Assembly (NCBI GenBank): GCA_963971575.1
Contig: OZ020616.1
Location: 24,831,120 to 24,895,119 of the forward strand
Length of the DNA stretch: 64,000 bases
Reading direction: 5' to 3'
Origin: Liopterus haemorrhoidalis
Lineage: Eukaryota > Arthropoda > Insecta > Coleoptera > Dytiscidae
Shown piece after piece: positions 24,328 to 35,375 of the stretch. Below the pieces are notes generated by a model. That model was not told where the DNA came from, did no database searches, and saw only the letters and a list, made by a program, of their open reading frames with translations. The position numbers were made by a program, and so were the translations under genes. Each line of letters begins with the position of its first letter. Positions within the stretch are counted from its first letter, which is position 1.

Positions 24328-24331
<4 letters not shown>

Positions 24332-24895
24332 CGATTCCGCTTAATTGGGGCAGCCGCTTATTTGGGCCAAATCTCAAAGAACAGAAACCAAACCAAGGAA
24401 CTAACAGTAAATTTACATGTTTAATTGGGACAACATTCCGCTTAATTGGGACAGTAAATTTAAGATCACAGTACATATTATGCTACACATATTCTCAACC
24501 AGGAGGCAAAAAAATGTATGGCCGTGTTACAGCGTTATTTTATGCAGGAAGGAAATGAAGGGAGCCTACATCCGCACTGAATACCTGTGCTGATTTTGTA
24601 GAAATGAAATGTTACAAATCAAAAGACAGACTACAATTGACGCATTTTTGCATTGAATTAAATTGTATGTACCTATTTATTATTTTATTTTGGAATTTAT
24701 TATTATTTTTTCTTAAAAGTTTATATTTTTTGGTTATATGTAATTTATAGTTTTGTCCAAGAGTTTATAAAATAAAATTATTGAAAGAAAAATATGCATT
24801 GTTTAATTTTATGTGAAATACGCTTATTGGGGCAGCCGCTTAATTGGGCCAAAATGTATAAATCCCGATGTGTCCCAATTAAGCGGAATCGACTG
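24328..24895 (+). mobile_element. pogo/Tigger-like element
   Basis: Ends CAGACGATTCCGCTTAATTGG and ...attaagcggaatcgactg within TA dinucleotides. Subterminal repeats of 'gcttaattgggac(a)' recur at both ends (24344, 24421, 24438, 24839, 24877). This terminus type and TA target fit pogo/Tigger. 568 bp with only the end of the transposase retained. Confidence 0.8.
24505..24656 (+). pseudogene. Tigger-like transposase C-terminal remnant
   Basis: Three-frame reading gives 'LQRYFMQEGNEGS' (24528), 'SALNTCADFVEMKCYK' (24575) and 'KRQTTIDAFLH' then stop (24620), the typical Tigger C-terminus ending in QTTIDxF. At least two frameshifts. Confidence 0.65.
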
Positions 24896-25510
24896 TATAA
24901 TAAATAAATAATTAAATAAATAAACAAGATTTATTTTTGTAAAAACCAACTGTTTAAAGCAAAATTAAAATTTGTCCAATAGCTCTGTATGTCAAATGTT
25001 ATGTGAGCAGTTCTAACCTTCCAAATTTATTCAGACACACGTTATGTGAATTCAAGTTTGTCCTCTATTAAATTTAGTAAATTATATACATCATCTAAAT
25101 TTTCATAAAGAACCCTTTCACATTATTTTCTTACTATTCTATTTTCTATAAAATCTACTTCATATAAATCATCCAATTCTTCTAATTTTCCATATTGAGC
25201 TTTTAATAGAAGCAATATTATATTTTTAATTGACACTTTAGATGCAAGTAATTTTATATCATGAACTGACACTTAAGTAAGTAATGTGTTATTATCTGTA
25301 TTGCGGTTAGAAAGCATGTTAAACCATACCTCATCTACGGTTTAAATTAATTACAGCGTAAGTCATTTTAATCTTAACTTACAGAGCGGGGCAAATCAAC
25401 CGGCTTAATTTTTAATTCAACTTAATTTTACTTTTAAACTCTACTGGTGCAAACAGCCATTAAACGAAAGCTTTTAAAGCTTAGATTACAGACGAAAACA
25501 GTTTAATTTT
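24896..25510. other. Spacer downstream of Scm; possible element remnant
   Basis: Minus-sense fragments 'DLYEVDFIENRI' (about 25165) and 'LYENLDDVYNLLNLIEDKLEF' (about 25115) look like a decayed transposon-encoded N-terminus (Harbinger-like at a guess). 'ggctgtttgcacca' (minus, 25452) may be a transposon end. Not strong enough to name. Confidence 0.3.
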
Positions 25511-25516
25511 TTTATT
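25511..25516 (-). terminator. Putative Scm poly(A) signal AATAAA
   Basis: Minus-strand AATAAA about 340 bp beyond the TGA of the Scm exon, the first clear hexamer in that direction. Transcript evidence would be needed. Confidence 0.4.
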
Positions 25517-25852
25517 TTTCAAGCATCTAACATTCAGGTTCTCTCTTGTTCTCTTAATAACAATCTATGAAACCTTGAAATATGTGAAAACTCGCACTTC
25601 ACGTCACTTTTCCACCCTCTTAGTTTAACACTGTTAAAAATACCACAAGGTCATTAATCCCAGCTTTAAAGGAAAATAATAAAAAGAAAACGAAACCTTA
25701 TAAACCTGTATTCAAATTAAAAATTTGAAAACATAAACCAAGCACTCATAACTTCACTTACAAATATGATTAAATATGTATAATTCAGGGAAAATAAACA
25801 CTTCAGATCTTTACGGCTAAAATTATACTGAATTATTTGAATTATTGAAAAA

Positions 25853-25987
25853 TCAGTGTAGCATGTGTCTTCTGCCTTTAATCCGTGTGACAAGATTGCA
25901 AATCTTCAATGCTGGTCCAAGTTTCAAACCCATGTATTTCATCATCATATCGGAGTTAAGTAAAAGCAACGCCTTCCCATCGATTTC
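25853..25987 (-). CDS. Scm: Scm (Sex comb on midleg) last exon: C-terminal half of SAM domain
   Basis: Minus strand: a pyrimidine-rich tract and acceptor (tttttattgcag) ends at 25988, followed by 44 codons in phase 0 and TGA at 25853-25855. The peptide begins EIDGKALLLLNSDMMMKYMG and continues with LKLGPALKICNLV and a short basic tail. This is the second half of the SAM domain of the Polycomb-group protein Scm, including the residues of the mid-loop/end-helix polymerisation surface; the tail after 'GRR' differs from what I remember of fly Scm. Scm is a nuclear chromatin repressor that links PRC1 and PhoRC through SAM-SAM contacts. SFMBT or L(3)MBT SAM domains are alternatives, but the 'LLLLNSDMMMKYMGLKLGPALKI' pattern (split here for length: LLLLNSDMMM, KYMGLKLGPA) favours Scm. 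No upstream Scm exon was recognised in the window. Confidence 0.9.
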   Translation of the reverse strand, partial: EIDGKALLLLNSDMMMKYMGLKLGPALKICNLVTRIKGRRHMLH

Positions 25988-26529
25988 CTGCAATAAAAAA
26001 TAATAATTATTATTATTAGGTATCCATTACTAACGTTGTTTTCTGCAGGAAAGACGAATTCGTAATTAGAACTCGTTCTGTATTAGAAAAAAACGGGCCG
26101 TCATAAAATACGTCATTAAATCGGCATGAGAAAAGAGCTGAACACATTAACATACATATGGGTTTTAAACAATTGTTGTGCATACAAACAAACAAAATTA
26201 TGTATTTTAAATTAATTTTTACTCGTTTTAGTAGACGGTATACCTGAATACGTACGAGAAATAAATAATAATAATGGAAATAAACAAACATAATCGAACG
26301 AAGTTACGTTTTTTCCGCTGGGGAACACGTAACTTCCATCTGTATTTTTCTTATACCGAACGAGCTCTAAACATCATGTTTTCACATCTTGCGCAATTTG
26401 AATCGGGAAGGAATAGATTGTAACTGCAACGAAAGGCGGTAGCGCGCGCTATATCTATGCAGGGCGCCGATTATAAACCCTTAGCAACCGAAGGCCTTTT
26501 TCGCCAGTCTCCAAGTCGTAGTCAATATA
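25988..26529. other. Presumed Scm intron, start
   Basis: Splice acceptor and pyrimidine tract of the Scm exon on the minus strand; the remainder is AT-rich without a recognised element. Short open frames (e.g. 26016-26291) lack support. Confidence 0.5.
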
Positions 26530-27673
26530 CAGGGTGTTCAATCTAAGTGTGCCACCATTGCGATCTCGAGAACTATAAGAGCAACGAGGTTGGTTAAATT
26601 AGCAAATAAATACCATTTTGCAAGTCTATTACGAAACTATTAACAAATTATTTTTTTATGATCAGTGGTTCTCCAAATATGGGACCCAACTTTCTTATTT
26701 TAAATTGGAACATATTTTTTAAATATTATTGTTCGGAATGGAATTTTATTCTGCACATACCACAAAAATTTTGAGAAAAATGCATATTAAATTGACATTA
26801 ATTTAAATCAAATCGCACAGGAATCAGTGTGCTATGAATGAAACAAGTGAATATCAAAATGTATTGAACAGTTTAATTCTATGACATAGTACAATTTTAA
26901 TTATAAATATTGCTCAAAATTATTAATACATAATTCAATCCTTAAAAGTAAACTATTTCGGACCTTTTTTTAATTTTCTCCCGTCAATATTAGAAATAAT
27001 ATCTTCAATATTGTCATTCAAATGTTGTACGTTTGGATGCACAGTGCTATAAACAATACCTTTTACATAGCCCCATAAGAAATAATCTAGGGGATTTAAA
27101 TCTGGAGACCTTGCGGGCCATGCAATGGGGCCATTGGTGCCTACCCACTTATTTGGAAATTGTTCTTTTGAATATTCAGCTACTAGGCCAGAGTTGTGAG
27201 CTGGTGGTAATTTTTTTTACTGCTAAAGGTAATCGTCTAAAATAGTATCTAGCATGTTTCTCAGTTATTCTTCACAATAATTTAATAATTAATAATTAAT
27301 CAAACAAACAAAAATATTATGATTTGTTCATTTGTTTCATTCATAGCAAGCTGATTCCTGTGCAATTTGATTTAAATTAATGTCAATTTAATATGCATTG
27401 TTCTAAAAATTTTTATGGTATAAGGGTACTAAACTGTGTATTCGTTGAATTCAGAATACAATTCCCTTCCGAACAAGAATATAAAAAAAAAATTGTCTCA
27501 TTTAAAATAAGAAAGTTGGGTTCAATATTTGGAGAACTACTGATCATAAAATTTTTTTGTTAATATTTTTGTAATAGACTTGCAAAATGGTATTTCTTTG
27601 CTAATTTAACCAACCTCGTAGCTCTTATAGTTCTCGAGATAGCAATGGTGGCACACTTAGATTGAACACTCTG
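26530..27673. mobile_element. Mariner-type element with long inverted repeats (second family)
   Basis: Ends CAGGGTGTTCAATCTAAGTG and ...cttagattgaacactctg inside TA. Inverted arms of roughly 380-400 bp (26530-26920 and 27280-27673) share 'accattgcgatctcgagaac', 'aaaccaacctcgt' (minus) and 'gcaaaatggtattt'. Between them is a minus-strand transposase end. Architecture is the same as the 16776 element, but the arm sequence differs. Confidence 0.85.
26952..27204 (-). pseudogene. Mariner-type transposase C-terminal fragment
   Basis: An uninterrupted minus-strand frame from about 27204 to a TAG at 26952-26954 reads 'PAHNSGLVAEYSKEQFPNKW', 'VGTNGPIAWPARSPDLNPLD', 'YFLWGYVKGIVYS', then a charged tail. 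It contains the PAHNS and SPDLNPLDYFLWG motifs around the last two catalytic acids of mariner-type DDD/E transposases. The N-terminal half is absent. Confidence 0.82.
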
Positions 27674-28228
27674 TATAATAATTTATTTTTTATGTACTGG
27701 TATTAAGGCTATTATACATTATACTTTTCACTACAATTTCCACTTATGACGTCAATCTAACTTCTAAAACTTCTGAAGTATTAACGTCAGAGAAAAATGA
27801 TATTGTTACTTCTCACTGCCAACTTAACAAATTGATGTGATAGATAAAAGTTTGGTTATAATAACCAATTTATAAATATCGTTGAATTATGCTAATTTAT
27901 ATTTAACTAAGAGAAAAGGCCGTCATGAGACGAGGTAAAAGTAATCACCAAATTAAAAAGAAACTCTCGGTATAATATTAAAACAGTGGTGGCGTTTATT
28001 GATAAGTCATATACCTAACTTTCTTTCTAAATATAATAAATTGAAAAGTAAATTCCCAGTTAAGCAAAGGATATAAACTGATTTAAAAAAGAAACTATAA
28101 ACATTTGTAAAACAATTATAAAGGGTAGCGAATATTTAAGCCATCTTCGTCACAGATTGCAGAAACAGAAATTAATATGGAGCTACTGGTCATGTTAAAC
28201 AGCAACTTAAGTTATTCATATTTAATCA
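27674..28228. other. Spacer, nothing recognised
   Basis: AT-rich single-copy-looking sequence between the mariner and the fourth Helitron; presumed intronic if Scm extends to the right. Confidence 0.4.
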
Positions 28229-29608
28229 CTAGCTAAAAACCCGTGCTTCGCTACGGTATATTGATGGTCTCATTAGCACATGAGATACGAAGGGTTTCTC
28301 CCGAATTTCATGTCTCTTTGTCTATCGAATAAAAAATACCAATTTACTCCTTAAGGGATGAAATTTAAAAAAACTGTCAAACGCTTTCTAAGTAAAAACC
28401 TATGTACCAAAATAAAAGTGTTGTAACTCAGGAAATACAAAGGTTTTTATAATTCCCGATTATATACACCCCGAATGCATATTCACCCATTTAGGGGTGA
28501 TTAAGGCACAATCGTGAATTTGTTTTAAACATTTGTATGGGTAACCTTTGAAAGCAAAAACCAAGTCGATATCTCATTGAGCCTAAGAGATATCGAGGCA
28601 TTCCTACATCAAATTTCACCCCATTTCACCCCTTAAAAGTCGAATTTACAAAAATCTCTTCTTATTGGTTTCTAACGTCATGGAGGGAATGTAAGCTCCG
28701 ATTTTCATGTCTTAATATTGGATTTTCTATCGAATAAAAACTTTAAAAAAAGTCAAAATACTTGTTTTTGAAAAGATTTTGAGAGAGGTGTTTTAAAAAA
28801 GGCACGTATATGCTAAAAATAAATGTTATTACTCAACAAACAGGAAAAACTACGGGTACTATAATTCAACCCGTTTGGAGTGAGTTCAGTGACGAAATCA
28901 TAAATTTTTTTAAAAATTATTGTGTGGGTGAAATTATATTTGAACCTCTTTTTAGCTCCTTAGAAGTCGACTTTCGAAGAACCTCTTCTTAGTGGGTGCT
29001 TACGTCATGGAAGGAATCAACTTTCCGAATTTCATATATCTATGTCAAAGGAACGTTCTATCGAATAAAAAATATCCATTTACTCCTTTAAGGGTAAATT
29101 TTAAAAAACTGTAAAAACCATTTCGAGACATTTTAAAAAGACACCTATTTGCCAAAAAGGAATGTTATAACTTAACAAACACATAAAATACGACAGGATA
29201 TATAATTACCACGAATGTAGATTCACCCCTTTACGGGTTCTTCAGGATAAAATCTTTAAATAAGTTTTTCGATATTTGCATGGGTAAACTTTGTAAGCAA
29301 AAACCAAGTCGATATCTTATTGGTCCTAAGAGATATTAAGGAATCCTTGAAATCACACCTCCTCTTTTCACCCTTTAGGGGTGAAATTAAAAAAAAACTT
29401 ACAAAACCATTTCGAAATATTTTAAAAGGCACCTATGTGCCAAAACGTAATTTTGCAACTAAACGAACACAGGAAAAATGACGGGATGTATAATTCACCC
29501 GATTGTAGATTTGCCCCTCTCGGCATTGATCAGGACAAAATCCTGAAATAAGTTTTTCGGCAATTGCATGGGTAGTCTTTGTAAACAAAAACCAAGTCGG
29601 TATCTTAT

Positions 29609-29625
29609 TATACTTAAGAGATATA
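29609..29625. repeat. LINE target-site duplication, left copy
   Basis: Seventeen bases identical to 31862-31878; they match the resident Helitron repeat where other copies read 'cctaagagatatt'. Confidence 0.88.
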
Positions 29626-31861
29626 TATATATAATTCTTTATTTCCCCTAGACCTTGCGGCGTATAGGGTTTTAACTATTACATTGAGAAAAATAATCAT
29701 AATAATATAATAAAATAAAATAATATAATATAATTTTATGATTTTCTTTCTTCTTCTTCTTCTTCTACCTTCTACCTCCGGTGTTCATCTCTTTCTTCGT
29801 AATCTCTTTTCGGCTTCCGTCTCCGGTCTCCTTCCTTCTTGACTCCAGTTCTTCTTCCCCTCTTTCTTCGCTTCTCTTCCCTCTTTTCTTTCCTCCTCCA
29901 TTGCCTCTTTCTTCCTTCCTGTACTCAGTTCTGTCTTACCTCTCCGCATTCCTTCCTTCTTTCCTCGAGTACTCTCGCCCACCTTTCTCCCTTTCCTTCT
30001 TCACTCAACAGCTCCTTTATCTCTCCCTCCCATTTTGTCATCTTTCCACATCTTTTTGTAAGATGTTCCAAGGATTCTTCCTCCTCTCTACACATTCTGC
30101 ATACCCTATCCTCCGGTTTTGCCCAATACCTACTACTCCGTTCTTCATTTCCGCATCTTAATCTGGCAATCCTTCTAACTCTGCCCCCTGCCTTTCCTCT
30201 CCTCCCTTTCAAATATTTAGGTATTCCTACCGTCCTTATCTCCCTATACCTTTTCACATTCCTTGAATTGTCTATTCTTACTGTTCTTTCCTGCTCCTGT
30301 ACCTCCTTGTCTCTCCTTCTCAATTCTTCTACTATGTTTCTTCCTTCATTTCTCTTTCGCTCAGCTTCCCTTATGTCCATCCCACATCTCCAATAGTACT
30401 CTTTCCTTGTTTCTCCCCATTCCGACAGTTTACCTTTTTGTTCTTCCTTCATTCTTTCTTCCCAGCATTCTCTTATTATCTTCCTTCTTTCGTCCCTCCT
30501 GATTTTCTCCTCATACTTCGCCGCCCTCGCCCCGGCTCCTACTCTCAGCTTTTCCCTCTTCATTTCCTCTCTCACTATATATCCTGGTGTCGTTCTGTCT
30601 AATCCCATAATCCATCTCATGTATCCCTCTTGTACCCTTTCTACTATCTCCCATTCTTTCCATCCCCAGATCTCTACTCCGTACATGAGGATACTCTTCA
30701 CAATCCCGTCAAACAATTTCATTCTCCACCTGATATCGTCGTCAAACCTCCTCTCTCCTATGCTCCATAGCTTCCCCATAACCATTCTTGCTTTCTTCAC
30801 CCTTTCTCTAACATGCTGCTCTGCTCTGTTGTTCCTCGTTAGAACATATCCGAGGTACTTCATACTCTTTACCTCTTCAATTTCTGTCCCTGACCATTCC
30901 CATCTTATCTTCTTTCTCTTTCCTCCCCCCTTTCCAAACACCATCACCTTCGTTTTATCTCTGTTTACCTCCAGTTTTTTTCTTCTAAAGTACTTGTCCG
31001 CTCTGACCATCATCCTCTTTAGTCCCTGCTCATTCTCTGCCATCAGAGTCAGGTCATCTGCGTATCCCATTGTCCAATACTTCTTCCTTCCCACCACCAC
31101 TCCTCCGTCTTGCCCCTTCCTCATTGTTTCTTCCAAGTCAGCTACGTATATATTAAATAATGTTGAGCTCAACGGACAGCCCTGCCTCACCCCCTTATTT
31201 ACCCAAAAGCTTTCGGACTCTTCTTCTCCCACCTTCACCTTGCACCTCGTCTCCTCGTATATTTTTTTAATCCTTCTTATCATTTCTTCCTTTACACCCC
31301 TTCTTTCCAATACTTCCCACAATTCTTGCCTGTCCAATTTGTCAAAGGCAGCCTTAAGGTCGATAAATACCATATACACCTTCCCTCTTTTCCTCTTTAT
31401 TCTCTCAGCCACTATGTGGTTTATCGTGTATATGTTATCTATCGCCCCCCTTCCCTTCCTAAAACCTGACTGCGTCTCCTCTAATATGTCTTTATCTTCT
31501 ATTTCCTCCACTAGCCTCTTATTGAGCACTGTCGCATACACTTTGTATGCCGTGCTCATCAGGGTTACTCCTCTGTAATTACCTGCGCTATTCCTGCTTC
31601 CTTTTTTGTGGATGGGAATTATTATTCCTTCCCTCCAGTCTTCTGGGTATCCTTCTCCCTTCCACACGCCTCGTATTATTTCTGCCATCTTTTCCGCCAC
31701 TTTCTCTCCTCCGTATATCCATGCTTCGTTTTTTATTTTATCAGGTCCTGCCGCTTTTCCCTTTTTCAGGCTCTTAATTACGCTCCACACTTCCTCCTCT
31801 GCTGGTTCTTCTTCCTTCTCCTCCTCTCTTCTTCCTTTCTCTGCCGCTTTATCCTAAGAGA
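29626..31861 (-). mobile_element. 5'-truncated LINE inserted in H4
   Basis: Flanked by a 17-bp duplication (tatacttaagagatata at 29609-29625 and 31862-31878), inside an otherwise continuous Helitron repeat. The minus-strand 3' end reads ...ggggaaataaagaattatatat, with a (GAA)n stretch near 29748-29765. The 5' end cuts into the RT coding region. Its GC content and codon use (Arg/Lys/Glu/Gly-rich) differ sharply from its surroundings. Confidence 0.9.
29925..31790 (-). CDS. LINE ORF2 fragment: reverse transcriptase and C-terminal zinc motif (621 codons)
   Basis: Open from the truncation (about 31855) through the first ATG (31790) to the stop at 29925. RT motifs in order: 'GKAAGPDKIKNE' (~13), 'PIHKKGSRNSAGNYRGVTLM' (~60), 'QSGFRKGRGAIDNI' (~107), 'VFIDLKAAFDKLDR' (~140), 'VRQGCPLSSTLFNIY' (~200), catalytic 'GYADDLTLMAE' (~241), 'VMVFGKGG', 'MKYLGYVL' (~310), 'LMYGVEIWGW'. 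After a long basic region a CCHC-type motif 'CRMCREEEESLEHLTKRC' ends the protein (~565). The frame lacks nonsense codons, so the copy is young, but it has no endonuclease domain and cannot be autonomous. Clade uncertain (Jockey/R1-type). Long plus-strand Ser/Pro/Phe-rich frames over it are antisense shadows. Confidence 0.9.
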   Translation of the reverse strand: MWSVIKSLKKGKAAGPDKIKNEAWIYGGEKVAEKMAEIIRGVWKGEGYPEDWREGIIIPIHKKGSRNSAGNYRGVTLMSTAYKVYATVLNKRLVEEIEDKDILEETQSGFRKGRGAIDNIYTINHIVAERIKRKRGKVYMVFIDLKAAFDKLDRQELWEVLERRGVKEEMIRRIKKIYEETRCKVKVGEEESESFWVNKGVRQGCPLSSTLFNIYVADLEETMRKGQDGGVVVGRKKYWTMGYADDLTLMAENEQGLKRMMVRADKYFRRKKLEVNRDKTKVMVFGKGGGKRKKIRWEWSGTEIEEVKSMKYLGYVLTRNNRAEQHVRERVKKARMVMGKLWSIGERRFDDDIRWRMKLFDGIVKSILMYGVEIWGWKEWEIVERVQEGYMRWIMGLDRTTPGYIVREEMKREKLRVGAGARAAKYEEKIRRDERRKIIRECWEERMKEEQKGKLSEWGETRKEYYWRCGMDIREAERKRNEGRNIVEELRRRDKEVQEQERTVRIDNSRNVKRYREIRTVGIPKYLKGRRGKAGGRVRRIARLRCGNEERSSRYWAKPEDRVCRMCREEEESLEHLTKRCGKMTKWEGEIKELLSEEGKGERWARVLEERRKECGEVRQN

Positions 31862-31878
31862 TATACTTAAGAGATATA
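31862..31878. repeat. LINE target-site duplication, right copy
   Basis: Identical to 29609-29625. Just before it, 'cctaagaga' at 31853-31861 looks like a third partial copy of the target and may be a 5'-junction artefact of target-primed reverse transcription. Confidence 0.85.
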
Positions 31879-33431
31879 AAAGAATCCTTAAAATCGCTAT
31901 TCCCCCTTTTCACCCTTTAGGGGTGAAATTTAAAAAAACTGTCAAAATTATTTCAAAATATTTAAAAAAGACACAATATTTAAAATGTGCCAAAAAGGAA
32001 TGTTGCAACTAAACAAACACAGGAATTACGACGGGATGTTTAATTCAACCGATTTGTAGAATCACCCCTTTAGGGGTTCTTCAGCATAAAATCCTGAAAT
32101 AGGTTTTTCGGCATTTGCATGGGTAAACTTTGTAAGCAAAAACCAAGTCGATATCTTATTGGTCCTAAGAGATATTAAGGAATCCTTGATATCACCTTTC
32201 ACCCTTTAGGGGTGAAATTTAAAAACAACTGTCAATACCATTTCGAGATATCTTATAACGACACCTATGTGCTAAAAAGGAATTTTGCAACTAAACGAAC
32301 ACAGCAAATACGACGGGATGTATAATTCACCCCGATTGTAGAATCGCCCCTTTAGGGGTTGATTAGGATAAAATCCTGCAACAGATTTTTCGGCATTTGT
32401 ATGGGTCGCCTTTGTAAACAAAAACCAAGTCGATATCTTATTGGTCCTAAGAGATATAAAGGAATCTTTGAAATCACATTTCACCCCTTTTCACCCATTA
32501 GGAAATACGACGGAATGTATAATTCACCCCAATTGTAGGTTCACCCCTTTAGGGGTTGATTAAGATAAAATTCTGAATTTTTTTTTTCGGAATTTGCATG
32601 GATAGTCTTTGTAAGCAAAAAGCAAGTCGATATCTTGGTCCTAAGAGGTATTAAGGAATCCCCGAAATCACAATTCACCCCCTTTCAACCCTTAGGGGTG
32701 AAATTTTAAAAAACTGTCAAATCCATTTCTACATATTTTAAAAAGACACCTATGTGTCAAAAGGTAATGTTGCAACTAAACGAACACAGGAAATACGACG
32801 GGATGTATCATTCATCCCGATTGTAGATCCATCCCTTTAGGGGTTGATTAAGACAAAATTCTGAAATAAGTTTTTCGGTATTTGTATGGGTAATCTTTGT
32901 AAGCAAAAAGCAAGTCGATATCTTATTGGTCTTAAAAGATATTAAAGAATCCTTGAAATCACAATTCACCCCTTTTCACCCTTTAGGGGTGAAATTTTAA
33001 AAAACTGTCAAACTATTTCGAGATATTTTAAAAAGTACCTATGTGCTGAAAAGTAATGTTGCAACTAAACGAACACAGGAAATACATCGGGATATATAAA
33101 TTCACCCCGATTTTAGGTTCACCCCATGAGGGGTTGATTAGGGCAAAATCCCGAAATTAGTTTTTTGGTATTTGTATGGGTAATACTTGTAAGCAAAAAC
33201 TAAGCCGGTATCCCATCGGACCTAAGAGATATTAAGGAATTCGTGAAATCACATTTCACTCCTTTTCATCCCTTAGGAGTGGAATTTCGAAAAATCCCTT
33301 CGTAGTGGGTGCTTCCGTCATGAAGGGAATATACTCTCCAAATTTCAGGTTTCTAGGCCCAGGGGTTCGGGCTGGGCGGTGATGAGTCAGTCAGTCAGTC
33401 AGTCAGGACAAGCGCCTTTTATGTATATAGA

Positions 33432-33732
33432 TTACAGGAAAAAGTTGATAATAATAATAATAAAAATAAGTTGCGTTAATTTCCCATTACTACTCCCATT
33501 GGTTATGCCCTTAACGTCCGTCGCACGTTAAGGTGTCAAGTCAGGATCGTTGGGAGTTAAATCAATCCTAGGAATGAAAGCTGGATTTCCTTGGAAAGAT
33601 CCGGTTATAACAGTGGCAGTTATTATAATTTAAATAATTTTGTCACCATATGTCAGTACATAGACCCTTTTTTGTGTTGAGGTTTCGTAACAATATAATT
33701 ATTGTCATTATTATTGTAATTATTAAGTCATG
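33432..33732. other. Spacer, nothing recognised
   Basis: Contains a small palindrome ttaacgtccgtcgcacgttaa near 33511; otherwise unremarkable. Confidence 0.45.
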
Positions 33733-35289
33733 ATTCCAATAACTATCGGCCTATCGCTATTACACCGACCTTCTCTAAAATAATAGAAAAGGCTATAAAA
33801 AATAGACTGGTAACTTAAATTATTTAAAAATAATTTTTTTTGCTGTGAACCAGTTTGGATTCAGAGCAAACCAGTCCACATCTAAAGCTGCTATAGTTTT
33901 ATTAAATAAAATAATAGAGAATATTGAAAAGGGTTTGCAAGAGTTGCAAGGTCGTTTGGTGATTTGGGCAAAGCGTTTGACTGCGTGTGCCCTGAAAAAC
34001 TAGGTGTAAAACTCCAATATTATGGTGTTAGAGCAGGGGTCGGCAACCTTTTTGTCAATAAGGGCGCAATATAAATTCAAATGTTATTGAGGGCGCATAA
34101 AAACGTAATATATGTAAACACTCGCGGTTCGCAAGGTCGTCTAATCTAGCGCTGATCGCTCAAGTCGAATCACCAATATATGCGATGTAGATATTGGGCT
34201 CAGTATGTATGTCTCGATAGCGAGGGCGCATAAAAATCTCACCGAGGGCGCCACGGCGCTCGCAAGCGCCTTTTGCCGACCCCTGTGTTAGAGGAATAAA
34301 TGTAAAACTTATAATGGACTTTCTATCGAATAGGCAGCAATGTGTTCACTTCAATGGTGGCTGGTCGCCGGCAATGAATATAATATAAATTGGAATTGGA
34401 CAAGGTACTATCTTTGACCCTTTCTTATTTTTAACTTACATTAACGACCTGCCGGGCAACATGGCAGCTATGACTGTACTATTTGCCGACGACTTGTTTA
34501 TTGATGAAGGGGTGAATGTGAACAATGTCAAAAGGGCACTAAGTGACACCCAGTCTTAGGCCTTACAGTGGTTCACAAGTAACGGCTTAAGTTTAAGAAG
34601 TACTAAAAAACTAAAACAGTAGTTTTTAATCTCAACAGACATTTGGACAATACTGAGCTTCACTCGGATGCCACTGTACCGTTCCTTGGGTTCCACTTGG
34701 ATGCCCGACTCACTTGGCAAGAGCACACAAACCACGTGTCCTAAAAACTCAATAGTGTTGTATTTATGTTAAAACAACTGATGCTAACGGTGTCAACGGA
34801 GATTGTCAGAATTGCGTACTTCTCCTTTTTTCAATCTGCCATTAGCTATGGCATTGAGATGTGGGGCGCGTCAACTGGCTGGCAAAGAATTTTTATAATT
34901 CAAAAACGAGCCATCAGGACTTTAGCCCAAGTCTCGACGCGCATATCATGCAAGAAAATTTTCAAGGAATACAAAATTCAGTCCCGTCTCTGTATATATT
35001 ACATATACTAATGTATATAAAGACCAATGAAAACGACATACTAAGGCACAGTCAGATTCATAAGTACAATACTAGGAACAGAGAACTTTTTACCATTCCT
35101 AGGCACAGATATAGTGTATCTAGAAATCTACCTTTAATTGCAGGTATCTGTCTCTATAATGCCCTGCCAGCTGTGCTCAGAAATAGCTGCAATGTAAAAT
35201 TCAAACAAGGCCTAAAAAACATACTGCTTGAAGGAGCGTTTTATAGCGTCTCTGAATTTGTAGATACGATTAGTGTTGTAAAATTTTGA
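33733..35289 (+). pseudogene. Jockey/CR1-type LINE RT remnant
   Basis: Fragments in several frames: 'NNYRPIAITPTFSKIIEKAI' (33738), 'NQFGFRANQSTSKAA' (33850), 'KAFDCVPEKLGVKLQYYG' (33970), a MITE insertion, 'GIGQGTIFDPFLFLTYINDLP' (34395), 'TVLFADDLF' (34475), then a longer frame 34766-35011 / 34861-35289 with 'YFSFFQSAISYGIEMWGAS' and the C-terminal domain. The usual PQGS is QGTI and many stops occur. An AATAAA (35347) and (ATTTG)n tail (35354-35375) mark the 3' end. The 5' half is lost. Confidence 0.85.
34034..34285. mobile_element. hAT MITE inserted in the LINE
   Basis: 252 bp; ends CAGGGGTCGGCAACCTTTT and ...aggcgcttttgccgacccctg style (cttttgccgacccctg), flanked by the 8-bp duplication tgttagag (34026-34033 and 34286-34293). 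It interrupts the RT between 'YYGVR' and 'GINVKL'. Interior has repeats of 'gagggcgcataaaaa'. Confidence 0.93.
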
Positions 35290-35375
35290 AACTTATTATT
35301 GTTTGTATTGACGTAAGTTACTGTATACTAAATGTACAATCAGTGCAATAAAATGATTTGATTTGATTTGATTTG

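Larger units (their letters stand above)
28229..33431 (-). mobile_element. Helitron-like element H4, complete, carries a nested LINE
   Basis: Minus-strand 5' TC at 33431 (preceded by A) and 3' CTAG at 28229-28232 (followed by T): a clean A|T insertion. The hairpin motif lies at 28239-28257. A GTCA tract and the 'gggcggtgatgag' leader lie at 33370-33403. About 9 repeats of the ~290-bp family flank an inserted LINE (29626-31861). Without it the element is about 2.95 kb. No Rep/helicase. Confidence 0.85.

Noticed and set aside
24271..24558. 95-codon frame with Tyr-Ile repeats
   Set aside because: Translation of the (AT)n microsatellite running into the pogo-like element.
29781..31857. Long plus-strand Ser/Pro/Leu/Phe-rich frames (up to 319 codons)
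   Set aside because: Exact antisense of the purine-rich LINE RT coding strand; composition artefacts without motifs.
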